The translations under genes were made by a program, and so were the position numbers. 64,000 nt of DNA from Gymnorhina tibicen (lineage: Eukaryota > Chordata > Aves > Passeriformes > Artamidae): contig VXAZ01001116.1 of NCBI GenBank assembly GCA_013399875.1, positions 2,006,546 to 2,070,545 of the forward strand. The letters are read 5' to 3'. How positions within the stretch are numbered: the first letter of the stretch is position 1; each line of letters begins with the position of its first letter. Positions 30,101 to 44,722 of the stretch are shown here, piece by piece. The notes under the pieces are model-generated. The model made no database searches. It worked only from the letters and a program-made list of their open reading frames with translations, and was not told where the DNA came from.

Positions 30101-33100
30101 TACATGTAACAGCTTATCTCAGTGCAGTACTGACTTCCTAAGATTAAATAATAAACCACACAGAGCTTAGCAAAAAAGCAAGTTGGATTAAAAATCTAAC
30201 AAAAAGTCTGAAAATAAAGATAAAGCTGAACAAACTGTGCTTGCACTCTGCTCTTCTGAGATACTGCCGTAAATATAGCTGTATTTATTATTCGAATTGT
30301 TTATGTCAATTCACATAATAAAAACAGCCCAGAGTGGAGTGCTTACTTTGCTTAATATTGAGCTTGAGCAATGCATTGCTAATTACAGTATTCTTTGTGC
30401 AGGTGTTCTCCTTCATTTTCAAGACCCAGCACTACAGCTGAGAGATCTGTATTTTGTAGATCCTAAGTGGCTGTGTAAAATCATGGCACAGGTCAGACTG
30501 ATTACTTTTTATATATACATTCATGGTACGTTTTCCCTTGTCTAGAGCCACTGTAACTTATCAGTGTTTCTTCTTCACCATTTCTTTATTGTTTCTTAAT
30601 CTAGAGTTTTTTCAAGGCCTATATTTTTTTTACCTGGTTCTTTCTGTTTCAATTGCTTTATGGACAGCTAACTGTCTCATTGCTTGTCTGTTCTTAAATT
30701 GTAATGTCCGATATCATTTAAACTTCAATGGACACAAGAATACATGTAGAATAGAAAAACCCTATGGATGCAAGGTAATCATGCAATACATTGACACAGG
30801 TTGAGATGAAAGCTGGAACTTTGGGTTAAAGGCTGTAAGATGGGGAAGAAGTGTAACTGTGTGCTTGGTACAGATGGCAGAGGAAAGTGAGTGGATATGG
30901 AGTTGGAATGGGAGAGCAGCAGACTGACTGCTTAAGTGAGACCATCATTGAAGTGTTGATCTAGAAACACTCTCAAAATTTATTATACATATTCAGATTT
31001 TCTAACATCTGAAACTTCCATCTAGTGAAGAATGTACACCTGAAATTGTTTCACTTTTTTAAAAAGATTCTGATGGTGAAAGTGGAAGGCTGTTCTAAAT
31101 ACCCTAAGGGAATTGTAAAGCGTTCAGATGTGGAAAAATTCCTTTTGAAGAAGAGCAAGTTTCCTAAAATCTATATGTCACAATACTTCAAGCTTCTGGA
31201 AAAGTTTCAGATTGCTTTGCCATTAGGAGAGGACCAACTACTAATCCCAAGCAGGTAAGCAAGGAGCTAAACCCACAAATGACAGCCAGAGATAGATCAA
31301 AATAGAAACCTCCTATCAGGCTAAGTGGTTTCACTAATCATCAGAGCAATTTGGTACATGAAAGCATGATATACTCTTTGTATACTACATTTTAGTAAAT
31401 GCTTTCAGAAGAGACATGTTAAGCTGATCTTGTTGCAGGTAAGGCTTATGTTGTGTCAACATGGTGGGTAAATGGAAACTATAAATGATAGAACACTTTA
31501 TGAGGATAGTATTTCTTTTACAGTTACCATGCTCCAAGACTACAGCAAGGAGATTATAATTTAGCTTCACACAGCAGTGTGCCAGCATTATAGATATTTA
31601 TTGTAATATAAAAGACAAAAAATTTCCATACCCTATTTGCTTGAAGTGAGAACCACAGACAAGTTACTCAGAGCCAGTATCTCCTTGAAGAAGTCTAGAT
31701 ATTAAGTGCGATGACAAAAAAAGCATTATGATTTTGAATGTGGTGATTTTGGTTTATCTGAAGCAGATAACGCAGTTTCTCTGCCTCAGTTACAGATTTC
31801 CCTAATGTGTTTAGTGATGTTTACGCTGCCAAATGGAGAGTGTTGCATGGCTGCACTGGTTAGGATTTCTATGTCCTTCAAAGCCCTGGGATAGGAAAAT
31901 TTTATCTGAATGTCTTACCTGCCTTATGTATGTCTCAGATTTTTCTCATATTTGCATTAAATATCTAATGATCGCTAGCGAGGTTCTGTTGGGTTTAAAT
32001 TACAGTCAGAACTTCACTTTGACGCAAGCAAACAGAATAAACAATTACACTATCTGTTAGCTCCCCGACCATCTGAATCATGCATTCATTAATAAATAAT
32101 GCATTTTACTTAATAAATAATATATGCCATTAGCTCAGCTATAGTACATCATCAAATACTGTCTTAATATTTTTATTCTTTCAGCTTGTCTGATCACAGA
32201 CCTGTTATAGAGCTTCCCCACTGTGAAAATTCAGAAATTATCATCAGGCTTTATGAGATGCCGTACTTTCCTATGGGATTTTGGTCCAGGCTGATCAACA
32301 GGTTGCTTGAGATATCACCTTACATGCTGTCAGGAAGAGGTACAAGTCTTTATCTTCGAAAGGAATAGTGTGCAAGTTTGCTTTGAAGGCCAGCATCTGC
32401 ATGTTAAAGCTTTAGTCCCCAACATTGTTTTGCTTTAGCTATTTCTGAACACTTCACAAATGTAAGAAAAAGACAGTGATCATTTTTGTAACTTGGAATA
32501 ATGCAGGAACAGATAGTGCCTGATCTTCACAGTGGTGTGCAAAAGAAAATGAAGGTTGTAAGCAGCCTATTTTTCTCCTTCACATGCTAGAGATAGAGGA
32601 AATCCTTATGTTTATTCAATATTGCTGTTTGCTTCCACAAAGAATACAGGAAGGGATATGTCTTCCACACAGAAAAACAAACTGCTTTTCTTCAGGTTCG
32701 TTAATTCTCCCTTTATTTAAGTCTCAAAGCTTTGCTTTTATCAGAAAGAGGGGATATGTCTTTAATTTTTTTCCAAGAATTCCATGCTTTCACATGCTAA
32801 TGCTCTACAAATATCATTTGTAAGTGCCTGCTGTCCTGGCATTTGAGTTTCTTCTGAGCATCAAATTCCAGTTGCATCCTGCTATTTCATGAGTGTGTGA
32901 CAGGAAAAATTTAAATCACGGCTTTTTTCATATTTTGCCTGAGATATTCTGTGCTTGAACCTGAATGTAAGCATTTCTGCCTACCTGCTGCATGACTTAC
33001 CATCTGGTTAAATACTTACAGTTTGTGGGTGTGCCTTACAGAATTGAACACCAGTTGACATATATTCAGCTTTTGTGGGGCTATGCTGCCTGCAAGGTTG

Positions 33101-36100
33101 TAGCCTTTATTTTCTTTGTGATTTGGGTAGGTATTATCCTACAATCATAATTATACGTTCAAATTACCATGAATTATTCTGAATATTTTTTAATTGACAT
33201 TCATATTGGAGATCAGATTTTTAATCTAATTTTGTGTTTTCTAGAGCGAGCTCTTCGTCCTAATAGAATGTACTGGAGACAAGGCATCTACTTGAACTGG
33301 TCTCCTGAAGCTTATTGTCTAGTGGAATCAGCAGTATTTGACAACAACCCAGACAGTTTTTTGAAAATTACAGCACCTTCTTGCAGAAAAGGTTAATTAT
33401 TCCTGAGCCTGAATTTTGCTCCAGTTTGATTGCAGCTTGGCATTTTGGTTTGTTGTGCTTTTGCCTTTGGAATGTAGAGTTTATCTTTGTAATTACAAGT
33501 ATGGCAGATTGGGTCTGTAATTTCCCTTTTTTGGTTTCCTAAAGGGTGCATCCTTTTGGGGCAAGTTGTGGATCACATAGATTCTCTTATGGAAGAATGG
33601 TTTCCAGGTTTGTTGGAAATAGATGTATGTGGTGAAGGGGAAACACTGTTGAAGAAATGGGCTCTGTACAGCTTTCAAGATGGTGAAGAACATCAAAAAA
33701 TACTACTTGATGACTTACTTAGGAAGGCTGAAGAAGGTATGTATTTATGCCATTTGAGGTATACAGAGGTAGACTTGTATCTAGACAAATACTATGCAAC
33801 ATCCCCTTTATAACATTTGGGTACTTCACGTTACTTAAAAATGTTTCATTTCTGTAAGAAATAATTACAGTGTAAGGCAAAAACAACTTGGTTTTTTTTA
33901 TGTAAGAGCTGTCTAGAATGTGTAAGTATAGAATATGAGACAGAGTGCATATACTCTCTGTAGTTATATAAAAATAGCAATAATGAAAAGAACAATTTTG
34001 TTATAATATTGATAATGCAGCTTCAATCTTGGAACTGAATCCAGCACAAAATAAAACTTAATACTTGATCTCTTGGTTGGATCACATAGCACATTAATTT
34101 AAAAGACAATATTCAGTATGGCATTCTATGTACTATCAGCATTCTTTCTTTTTACAGACAGAAAAATAATCTCTTGGTTAGTTTAGTGTTGTTACACAGC
34201 AGCAATTTTTTTTGCATTTGATTGGTACATATATAGAACCTTGAAAATACTTGAACATGTAAGATCCAAGAATTTGTATGGCAAACTTAATTAATGTGTA
34301 TGTCTGTGTGCATGCATATATATATATATATGTAAGCACATATATTAATCTAATTTTAGGTACATTGATCTTACACATTCTCAGAGATCCTCGTGCCTTT
34401 CAGTGCTTTTTGAATGATGCCTACCCTTCTTTCTTTTTTTCATTTTCTCTTTTGTTTTTCTTAGGTGACCTTTTGGTAAATCCAGATCAACCAAGACAGA
34501 CCATTCCAATTGCTCAGATTGCTCCTGATCTGATATTGGCTGATTTGCCTAGAAATATTATGTTGAACAACGATGACTTGGAATTTGATGAAGCTCCTGA
34601 ATTTCTCCTGGGTAAGCATTATTTTGTAGAGTGTTTTTTTTACAGAGATTATGTAAACAAATCTATTGAAGTCAGTTCTGCCATATATGAAAAGCATTTT
34701 AGAGATTTCTTTTCTGAAGAAATGTATTATTTTAAGGCATTCTGAATTTCAGGTTATTGAGTTTTGAATTTTCCAGTAGCTCGTGCACTAGGACACTGGT
34801 TTTTGTGTGTTTATTTTACTGATTATGAAGCTTAAAATGGTAGATAACCCACACATTTTAAAACTGAGCGCCTTCAGCTTTTCTTTTTGAGAAATAGTTG
34901 TTATCCCTTTGTTTATAATACTCTTTTCAATTTTATCGTTCAAAAGGTGATGGTGGGTTTGGATCTGTGTACCGTGCATCCTATGGTGGAGAAGAGGTTG
35001 CTGTAAAGATTTTCAATAAACATACTTCCCTCAGGCTCCTAAGACAAGTAAGAAATACTGCCTTTTTTTTCTGTAGTGCTGCTCTTGGAATACCAACCCT
35101 AGAGAAGAGTTCTAAAAGTTTAAGTAAATCGCAGGTCTTCACTCCAGAACATTCCTCAGTTTACTTTAGATGTACAGAGATTATGCTGTTTGCACTATTT
35201 AATCTGATTTTACAATTTACAGGAGCTTGCAGTGCTTTGTCACCTCCATCACCCCAGTTTAGTGTCTTTGCTGGCTGCTGCAATCCGTCCCCGGATGCTG
35301 GTGATGGAATTAGCCCTCAAAGGATCTCTTGACCGTTTGCTTCAACAAGACAATGGAAGTTTAACTAGAACACTTCAGCACAGGATAGCTCTACACGTAG
35401 CAGATGGCTTGAGGTAAATGTGACTTCTGCATTGCTGTAAAAACAGGACATAGCTTCAAGTAGGATATAATGCAAATGAAGAGCTTCTGTTCTCACATCC
35501 CAAGCAGAATATTTCCTGGGTCAGACAAGTGCTTGTGTTTTTATGGTTGATTGGCTGATACATAACACGTACTTTTGTTACCTGTTTTTTCCTGCTAATG
35601 AGTGATACTCACATAAGTAGAGAAATTGCAAGACTCTGGGGCCAATTTCTATGTGGCTGTTGATTTCTTACTGAAATATCAAAGAAATTAATTTAGTGTA
35701 TTTCTCAAGTTCTGAAAGTCCATGAATGACCTCAGGAGCTATTGCAGTGTGGCTTTAAAATAACAAAACCTGCAAGGGGGCTCAGGGCTGAAAGAAGCTT
35801 AAGGTTCTAAGATGCATTTTTCAAACTGTCAGTGACTCTTCAGATAAAACTTGGTACTAAAATACTGCAATGTAAATAGTAAAGTAGTAAAAGTAAATAG
35901 TATTTCAGAACAATTCTAAAGTCATTATCCAGAAAGGCTGTGTCATGTTGGTGATATTTGACGTTTTTAACACAATATTTCATGTTTGAAGGCACAGTTT
36001 ACTGCTGTGGGAATAATGCACTCAGTGTGTGTATATAGATGCATCCTTGACTTAATGAATGCTTTCAATAAATATTTTTTTTGATTACTAGGTACCTGCA

Positions 36101-39100
36101 TTCAGCAATGATCATCTACCGTGATTTAAAGCCTCACAATGTGTTGCTTTTTACCTTATATCCCAATTCAGCTGTTATTGCAAAAATAGCTGACTATGGC
36201 ATTGCCCAGTATTGTTGCCGAATGGGAATAAAAACCTCCGAAGGCACACCAGGTATGGAAATACGCTTTGATTTAAAGTCCATTATGTCCAAAATATCTA
36301 ATATATTTTTTATGTAGTCTATAAGAAGTAACTCAAATCTATATTCTAGTCAAAACCACAAAAAGGAGTCCTAATCATATTACAAGTTGTAATGCCAGAT
36401 TTATACGTCTTGGCCTTTCCTCCTGTTCATGTTTTAATACCTTTTAGAAAAATCAAGGAGTATATTAAAGGTTTAAGAAGAGAAGAAATGAAATTACATG
36501 CATTCATAATAATTTTTCATTGTCTTGTTTTAATATGGTTATTGTGGTACTGAAAGTATACTGCTAACATTTTTTGCTTTAATTTCCAGTAATGCATACA
36601 TAAGTCTTAAAAGGCAATAAATACCTGCACTGTTCTCCAACTTTAGAAAGAACCTATTAGCATCCATTCTAAAGCACTGAGCAATTCAACCACTTTGAAA
36701 AATGTCTTTAGGTCTTTTAAATTGTGCTTGAGAGTGTGACTTCAAGTGTTAAATGTTAGACCTTCAATAAAGACTGCAGACTTGCCCTTGATTTTCAGCA
36801 TTCATTGATAAAGTAATTATTTTATATTAAATGGGGCAGGAGCTCTGTAACTGATGTACTCTCTCCTTCCTTTGTACTTACTGCTGATGTTTTTGGAGGT
36901 CTGCCAAATACAAGCTATTGCCAGCCCAGAAATAGTTTGATGTTTTTCCTTGCACTTCCTGTGCCGTTTTTATCAAGAATTGTTTACTTTTTGAAGTATA
37001 AAGATGGCTTCATCTTGATATGAAGCATACTTATTAATGAATGATTTATTTGCAGGATTTCGAGCACCAGAGGTTGCCAGAGGAAATGTTATTTACAATC
37101 AGCAAGCTGATGTTTATTCATTTGGCTTGCTGCTTTATGACATTTTAACAGGAGGAGGTAGAATAATGGAAGGCTTGAAGTTTCCAAATGAGTTTGATGA
37201 ATTAGCAATACAAGGAAAGTTACCAGGTATGCCTTGTTTCTTAAAGTTTTAACATTTGTCCTGCGTCTTCCAGAAACAGGATATGTTATGGGTTATGTTG
37301 TATCTAACAGTGGTCATAGAAGAAGACTTAGAAAAATAAAACATTCTTCATATTCCATCTGCATTACAATATGTAATTATTAGCTGCTGGAAGGAAGATT
37401 AAACAGACTATCAGGCTGGATGTGATGTAATCATTTGGACAATGTAACTCAGGACAATGTAACTTGGACAACTTCTGACAAAGTGTTGAGAGCTGTTGAA
37501 TTTTTGTAGCACTACAAGCTTTATGTGTGGTGTTCTTACTTACTGCCCAGCAATAGTGGGTATACTCATGAAACATGCTTTAAGGAATGTTTTGCTCTGT
37601 TCAGGAAAGAGCAGCATCTAATCTGGCTTCTCTGTTGTGAGAGACAGAGAATTCATACATTTTCTGCTCCTTAAGGAGAACAGTCCAGTTCTAAGCTCAG
37701 TTTCCACTCCCTTCCTGAAGGGGATATCCCAGGAACTGATGACTAAGTATCTCTTGAGTGCAGCTGTATTGACTGTATTATGAGCCCTCTGAAATAACTG
37801 AAGTATTAGTTTCTGGAGACAGTACAGTTCCTTCCACCTATGCCCATCGTTTGTGTAGTCCCACCAAAAGAGGGGCTGGCTGATCTCACAAGCAAACAGT
37901 GCCTATCATTTGTTGCACTGAATATGTTCATTTGCAGATATTCATCACTAATGTTACACCTCTCCAAGGTAGGACTGGAATATTTGCTGTGGATTTTGAT
38001 GAACTAAAAGGAAAAGCAAATACAGGCACCATTTTTCATGAATGATTTGTTCTCAGAGAGTTCAGCAGCTATAGTCATAAGATACATATTCCAAGCACTA
38101 AGTGGGAATTTAAACTTCCATATCTTGTAAATGCTATATGGAGTTGTTTATCTATTTGCTATATCTTTTATTGGAAGTTCATCTGTATTGCATATACTCA
38201 GAAGAATAAATATGGAAAATATTCTTCACAGGAATTTGAAAGACTGTTGCCTGAAGTGACATACGCTTGAATGGCCAGCATTAGTGGAAACACAGCCCAC
38301 ATATATCTGCAATTCAGTCCCAGGTACAGGGACATAAAAGAAAAAGATAAAGCAAAATCCATTTGCTTTAACTGCTATTAATTAAAAGGACTCTAGTTCT
38401 AGCCTTTTGTGCTCTAGCATTTAATAGCAGATGAGCAATTCCAAGCTGTTCATGCTGACATTTTACCTAAGAATGTGATATTTCTTAGAGCAGCTCAATA
38501 AGAAGTTAAATGAATTCTAAAAATAAGAAGAAGGTTAGTTAGAACTATGGTAAATGCTGGTTAATGAGTTATGTAATTTTACATTCTAGATCCTGTCAAA
38601 GAATATGGGTGTTCCCCCTGGCCTGAAGTTGAAAATTTAATTAAAAAGTGTTTGAAGGAAAACCCTCAGGAACGACCAACGTCTTGCCAGGTATTACTTA
38701 ATGTATTTATTTGTGTTTTTATGATAGATGGCAGTACAAAGTTGTGGTTTCTGAAAAGGAATCAGTCATTAAGTTAATGAGAAGCACAGGTTTCTTTCTG
38801 TTGTTCTTTTCTGGAATGGAAACAGCCATGAAATATTGTCTGCTTTCACCATCCAGAATAAACTGTTCCATTGAAATCTACCAACCACATGTTCTAGCTT
38901 GCTGTTTTCCCCTGTGTTGCTGTGCAGCAATTGCAGTGAAACACAAATCAGATTACTTCTTGGTCTTTACTAGAGCTATGCAAAAAGGACTTTGTTAAAT
39001 AGTATCAGTGCAGTTACACACTGTTCCGTGCATGTGAGAGTGTGGATCTGAAACTTGATGTCTGTTGTCACGCCTCACCTTGTTACTGAGATGAAATGGA

Positions 39101-42100
39101 TGGCATTTGCAAACATGCCTTAATCTCACCATCTAGAGTTGCTCAGTGTGCAGAGATTGCTCATGGATAGTGGCAGTGCAGATGACCAGACCTGCTGAGA
39201 TACTGTGTCCATATTCCATGGAACACTGTTGTCCATTGCTTGTTATTTGTCACTGTACAAGCCACTGTTGTCACCACAAGCATGCTGTGGCTTTCTTTGT
39301 AGGTTTATGAGATCCTGAACTCTGCAGAGCTTATCTGTTTGATGAGATATGTCTCCATACCCAGCACATCTACAGCAGAGTGCATGGTGGCTGCCAATCA
39401 AAGCTGCAAGAAGGCAGGAGTCTGGATAGGCAATGGGAACACAGAAAAGGCACAGCTTTCATTTGTTAACCTAAATACAGATGGACATACTTGTGAGGTA
39501 TGTGGGAAGGTTGACATTTATTCTATTTTTTCTGGCACCCAGATGTATTTCAGAAAAATTAGTTGCATTTTTAAAGCAGGATATTACTTCTGGAAAGCTT
39601 CTGGAAAGCTTTTTACTCTCTTCTGTTATCCAGCCTGAACGTTCTCATAATACTGTCTTTCCACTACTGGATTACTTTCTTCCACTGAGATGGAAACTAT
39701 TTCTAGCATGGAGGCCACAGAAAGGAGTAGCAGTAAGGCAGCCCTTCATATCTCTACCTTCTCTAACAGTCCAGGTAGTCTCTTAACAATTTCTCGCTTC
39801 CCACAAATGCCATCTCCTTGTGCCACCGTGGTGATGCCCTCCAGCTCTTTTAATTTGATTTTTGTATGCCTCAGTCCTGCCCCATCAGCAAAGGAGAAAG
39901 GTTTTACCCAGGACTGATATGCTGTGATGAACATGTGTGCTAGAACTGAGCATGATTCATCATCAAAGTTGTTTCAGTTCTATTTCCATCTGCCATCTGT
40001 TGACCATGATACATCTGAATTGGTAGCTTTGGTATAAATTATATGGGTTGTTTATCTAAAAATAAAATGAGAAAAATATTAGGCCAGTACTTTCACTGTT
40101 AGCAATTAGTATTGCAGTAGTTCCATTTTTTCAACTCTCTGACAGCTTTGAGACCTTGACTAGAATAGAGAGAATATCTTTTTTTGTCAGCATTCAGTTG
40201 AGACATTTTCCTGTGTACTGTTTGAGGAGTCCTTCCCAGCACTTTGAAGATAGGTGGCACAGTTGATGATGTATTCTGCTAACAGGGAATTAGATTTCTT
40301 AAAGGAGAAGTTAGACCAAGGGTCTGTCCAGAGTCCAAGAAGATTGTGCTATATTTTTATCATCAGTAATTTACTAGCATTTACCATTACTGAAATCGTG
40401 ATCAAGTTGTTTTTCTTCCTCTTTTCTGACTCAGGATATTGCAGACAGTAAAATTATAAGTTTGGCCTTAGTGACTCTTCCTACTGAGAAAGAAAACTGG
40501 ATTGTAGCAGGAACTCAGTCTGGTTCTCTGTGGGCAGTTAACACAGAAGATGAAACAAGAAGGCATCGTCTGCAGAAGATGTCAGATTCTATCACTTGTT
40601 TATACTGTAATTCTCTTTCAAAGCAAAGGTATAAATGAATTTTAAATATTTTTGGTTACATTTTGAAAATACTGCTAAATTGAGGTGTTTGGAAAATGAC
40701 ATCTGCACACTCTGCACTTTTGCTTTGACAACTGTTTATTTTGCCTTTCCACTTAATTTTGTGCCCAGAGTAACTGGGGACTACATTCCTGATCACAGGA
40801 GTTGTGTTTGCTTTTAGTGGTTAATTGAATACTTGAAATACTAGAAACTTCTCCTTTTAATTTGTCTTACCTGATTGAGGCATTTCTAGAATTAATTATT
40901 TTATTTTATTTCAGCAAACAGAAGAATTTCTTCTTGGTAGGCACAGCTGATGGCAGACTGGCAGTTTTTGAAGACAGAGCAGTAAAGGTAGACTTGTTCT
41001 TTGCTGTCTGTTCTACAGAGTGCTATCAGTAATATCTAAAGCAGCTACCAAGAGTAGCTTCATTTCATGCCACTTATTTTTTAATTGCTTCTCTGAAACT
41101 AAAATTAATTTTCTACTGCAGTCGAGAGGAACTGCAGATGTTTTACAATAACTGCTTTAAACAATAGAGTTAAGAGGTGGAAAATTCCTTTGAAAGGCCT
41201 GGCAAACTGGCTAGAGACTGACATGAATGGTTGTTGTTAAGAATATTCTAACAGTTTTAGTCTCTTCTATTTTTGCTGTAATAGCTCCTTTTCCCTCTCA
41301 TTTAGTAAATTTTAGTAAAACAGCTCTGTTAAAAAATAATATACTGTTTTCTGTAGATCAGAGTTCTGCTCACAGAACAGATGAAGAAATGCTGGCAGCT
41401 GTTTATATCAGCTGGTACCTGAAGGTGTTTAGTTCCTGACCATATGCAGTTGAAAGCAGTTACGGAGTTGCAGTGCATTTCAGAACTAGATTATGGTCCA
41501 GTATAGGACATCTTCAAAGACGTGAATGTGACTTTCCAACCAGTTCTTGAATTGTGCCAGGGGTTGCAGAAGGTGTCAGTCCCTGCTCTGGCCTGTTTCT
41601 GTCTCCTATGGGACATCTATAATGTGAATATGGTGCTTTTCAGTCAGTAACATTCTTGAAATATTCTGAACCATCAGAAAATCTGGATGTGTAAATTTTA
41701 ATTCAGCAGGCTGTGTGGCCTTGTTTTAACAAGATTCTGAGTGTCTGCATCCTCCTTGTTTCCAATGCAGAGTGTATTTTTTCTTGCAGTGTAAGGGTGC
41801 TACACCTTTGAAGATACTGACTATAGGAAATGTTAGCACGCCCCTGATGTGCTTAAACGAATCCTCATGCTTATCTGAAAAAAATGTAATCTGGGGAGGC
41901 TGTGGAACAAAAATCATTGCCTTAACCAGTGACTTCTCTGTTCAAAAGCTCATTGAAACAAAGACAAGTCAGCTGTAAGTTTTTTTTTATAAGTGATGTT
42001 ACTTGGCTCATTTGTTTTCATTAAAGATTTCTGACAGTACTTTGATGTAATGTCTTGTTCTGGAGCTCGTTCTTTGAGTTTGCTTGTTTCTGTTCATTTC

Positions 42101-44687
42101 TTTCCATAATGCAGACGGAGTATCAGTGAGTAGTGTTGAAAGTATTTGTTGCTGCTTTTAAACAAGGCAATATACTTTTACTCCATAAAGGATTTATGAA
42201 GTTAATATCTATGCAACTGATCAGTTTTCTTCTCCAATTGCATTAGCCCAGGCCCTGTTTACTTTACTTAGAATCACACATACGTATTTATCATAGTATT
42301 TGTCCTTCCATGTTTGTCAGTATGATATGTGTGCATATCTTTGCCCTATATATGTTTAATCACATCTGATTGCTGACTTCTCACTATTTAGAAATTATTG
42401 ACTGAGGGTTTGGGAGTGATTGATGTAATTCTCACATGGACAAATCCTACTCTGAAGTTAAGGGACGTTTTTCCTGAGAAGGGAAAACAGTGTTTGATGA
42501 GAAAGATTTATTAATAGACTTTGAGCATTAATGTGCCTCCAAGGATGTCATCAGCCTAACTCTGTTACTGTGAGAATATATGTCGAACTGTAGGAAGATT
42601 AAAGCAAAGCCTTTCAGTTGTATCTTAACCTAGTTTGGTTTTAAGGCTGAATGATTCTCCAAGAGTCTGAGGGAAACTAATCCCACTCATAGTAGTCAAG
42701 TTTTTCTACTAGGTATTTTCTGTGAATCTAACTGGAGTTCTTCTCTTTTCTAGGTTCTGTCATAATGCTTACAGTGATGCAAACATTATTTCAATAGCAA
42801 TAGACAAATCCATCTACTTGGCAAAGAAAAACAGCCATTTCGTGGAAATCTGGGACAAGAAGACAGAAAAACTTTCTGAATTAATTGACTGTGCACATTT
42901 TCTTAAGTAAGTGTTTTATTTCAGAGTGTTGGCCTGGTGGATAGGAAGCTGAATATCAGATTGCCTTCTCTAGCACGGTACCCTAACTTGCCAGAGGTAA
43001 GGGATTTAGCCAGTTTGTAGGGCAAGTGTGGATTTCCTATCCTGTCTTTTGGCCCAGAACTTCAGAATATTCCAAGTAGAATCCCACTTTTTAAAGATCC
43101 TTATTGTACTTCCCAATTTCTCTATGATGTCAAGAAGACTCATTTAGCTCAAGAAAGAAGAAAGTCTTTTGCTGTCCTTCAGGTGCTAATACTAATCCAG
43201 TTACTTCCTGCATTCCTTGAACAAGAATGTCTTTTCAGTGCACAAATTCAGAACAAAATCAGATTTTTCTTAACTGTGACAACTTTTTCATTTGCATTTA
43301 AATTGTTCCTCTGCCTCAGCATGCCACATCCATTTCTTTTTATGGTGAGGTTAGGAACAGGTGTAGGTGTGCTCTTCCTACTTTGCTGTGACATTAACCT
43401 TCTGCAGACTGGGGGAGAACAGAGAAGTGTACCTGCTTCCTATTTAAAGGTCTTCTGAAGCAGACCAGATGGCTCTTAGAAGTCCAGTAGTTTTCATTCC
43501 ACTTTGCGTGAGAATTTTGTGAATGATTGCTTAAAAGTCTGGTATTCAGAGAGTCATTTTAGTAGCAGCACAATAGGGTGCCACCAAATTCCAATACCAA
43601 TTCTTTCCATACTTGTAGGAACAAAATGGAAAAATTAAATAAGGAATCAAAACATAAACTGGCTTATTCTGGAAGAGTGAAGACAATTTGTCTGCAGAAA
43701 AATACTGCACTGTGGATAGGGACAGGAGGAGGACATATCTTGCTGCTTGATTTGTCAACACGTCGTCCTGTACGAGTTATAGACAAGTTCTGTGATTCTA
43801 TTCGAGTCATGATAACAGCTCAGCTAGGTAAGTAAAACATCAAGCAATGAGTACTTTGAAATCAGTGCTAAGGTTAGGTTTGGTGTGTCCTGTTTGTTAT
43901 GGTGTTCCAGGAACAGATTAGCATGATCCATTATTTGTTCATTCATTCTACTCCATGGCTGTCATTTTCCCTCAGTGTCAGACTCATGGGTGTAAGCTGA
44001 ATACCAGCAGGCTGAATACCTGTGTCCACATAAAGCAGCAGCTCTTCCCTGGCTTGTCACTGGTCTGCACATGAACCCCCCACCTTCAGGGCATCCTTGT
44101 GCCGCACTTCAGCACAGCTCTCACCATGCTCTGTCACGTGGTCTTACATGTGTCTGCCTGTGTTCTTTCTCCATCTCAAGTGTTTCACTTCTGGCTTCTC
44201 TCTCTGTGGGCCATGTTGGATTTTAATTATTTTTCCTCCATTGTTTATTGCCTACTTTTCTTCTCCCATCCTTGTTCAGGAATGGTTCTTTTAGATTTGG
44301 TCACAGGCAGATCCCAGGAGAGCTGGGAAAGTGCTACACACCTGGACTTGGGGTGTGGACTTGTACAGATGTGCTGCTCCTGTCATCAGGGACAGTTGTT
44401 TTGAGCTGCTGTAGGCAGACAGGAATTGTGGGGTTTCAGTGGTGGATGGGGCACTCCTTGGCTGTTGAAACTTCCTTCACCGCTACACTGTCCTGCACCT
44501 CTCCAAAAAGTAATAAAGCCCACATCAACTCAAGTTCATAGTGCTGCTGTGGTGAATACATTCAAAATACACATTACTTCAAAAAGTACTTTGTGGCACA
44601 ACATGTGGATTCACGTCACTTTCCACTGTGTTTTGGAAAAAACTCTGGAGTTTCCCTGTCAGTGTTATTTAAAGTGTGTTTGCTGTC

Positions 44688-44722
<35 letters not shown>

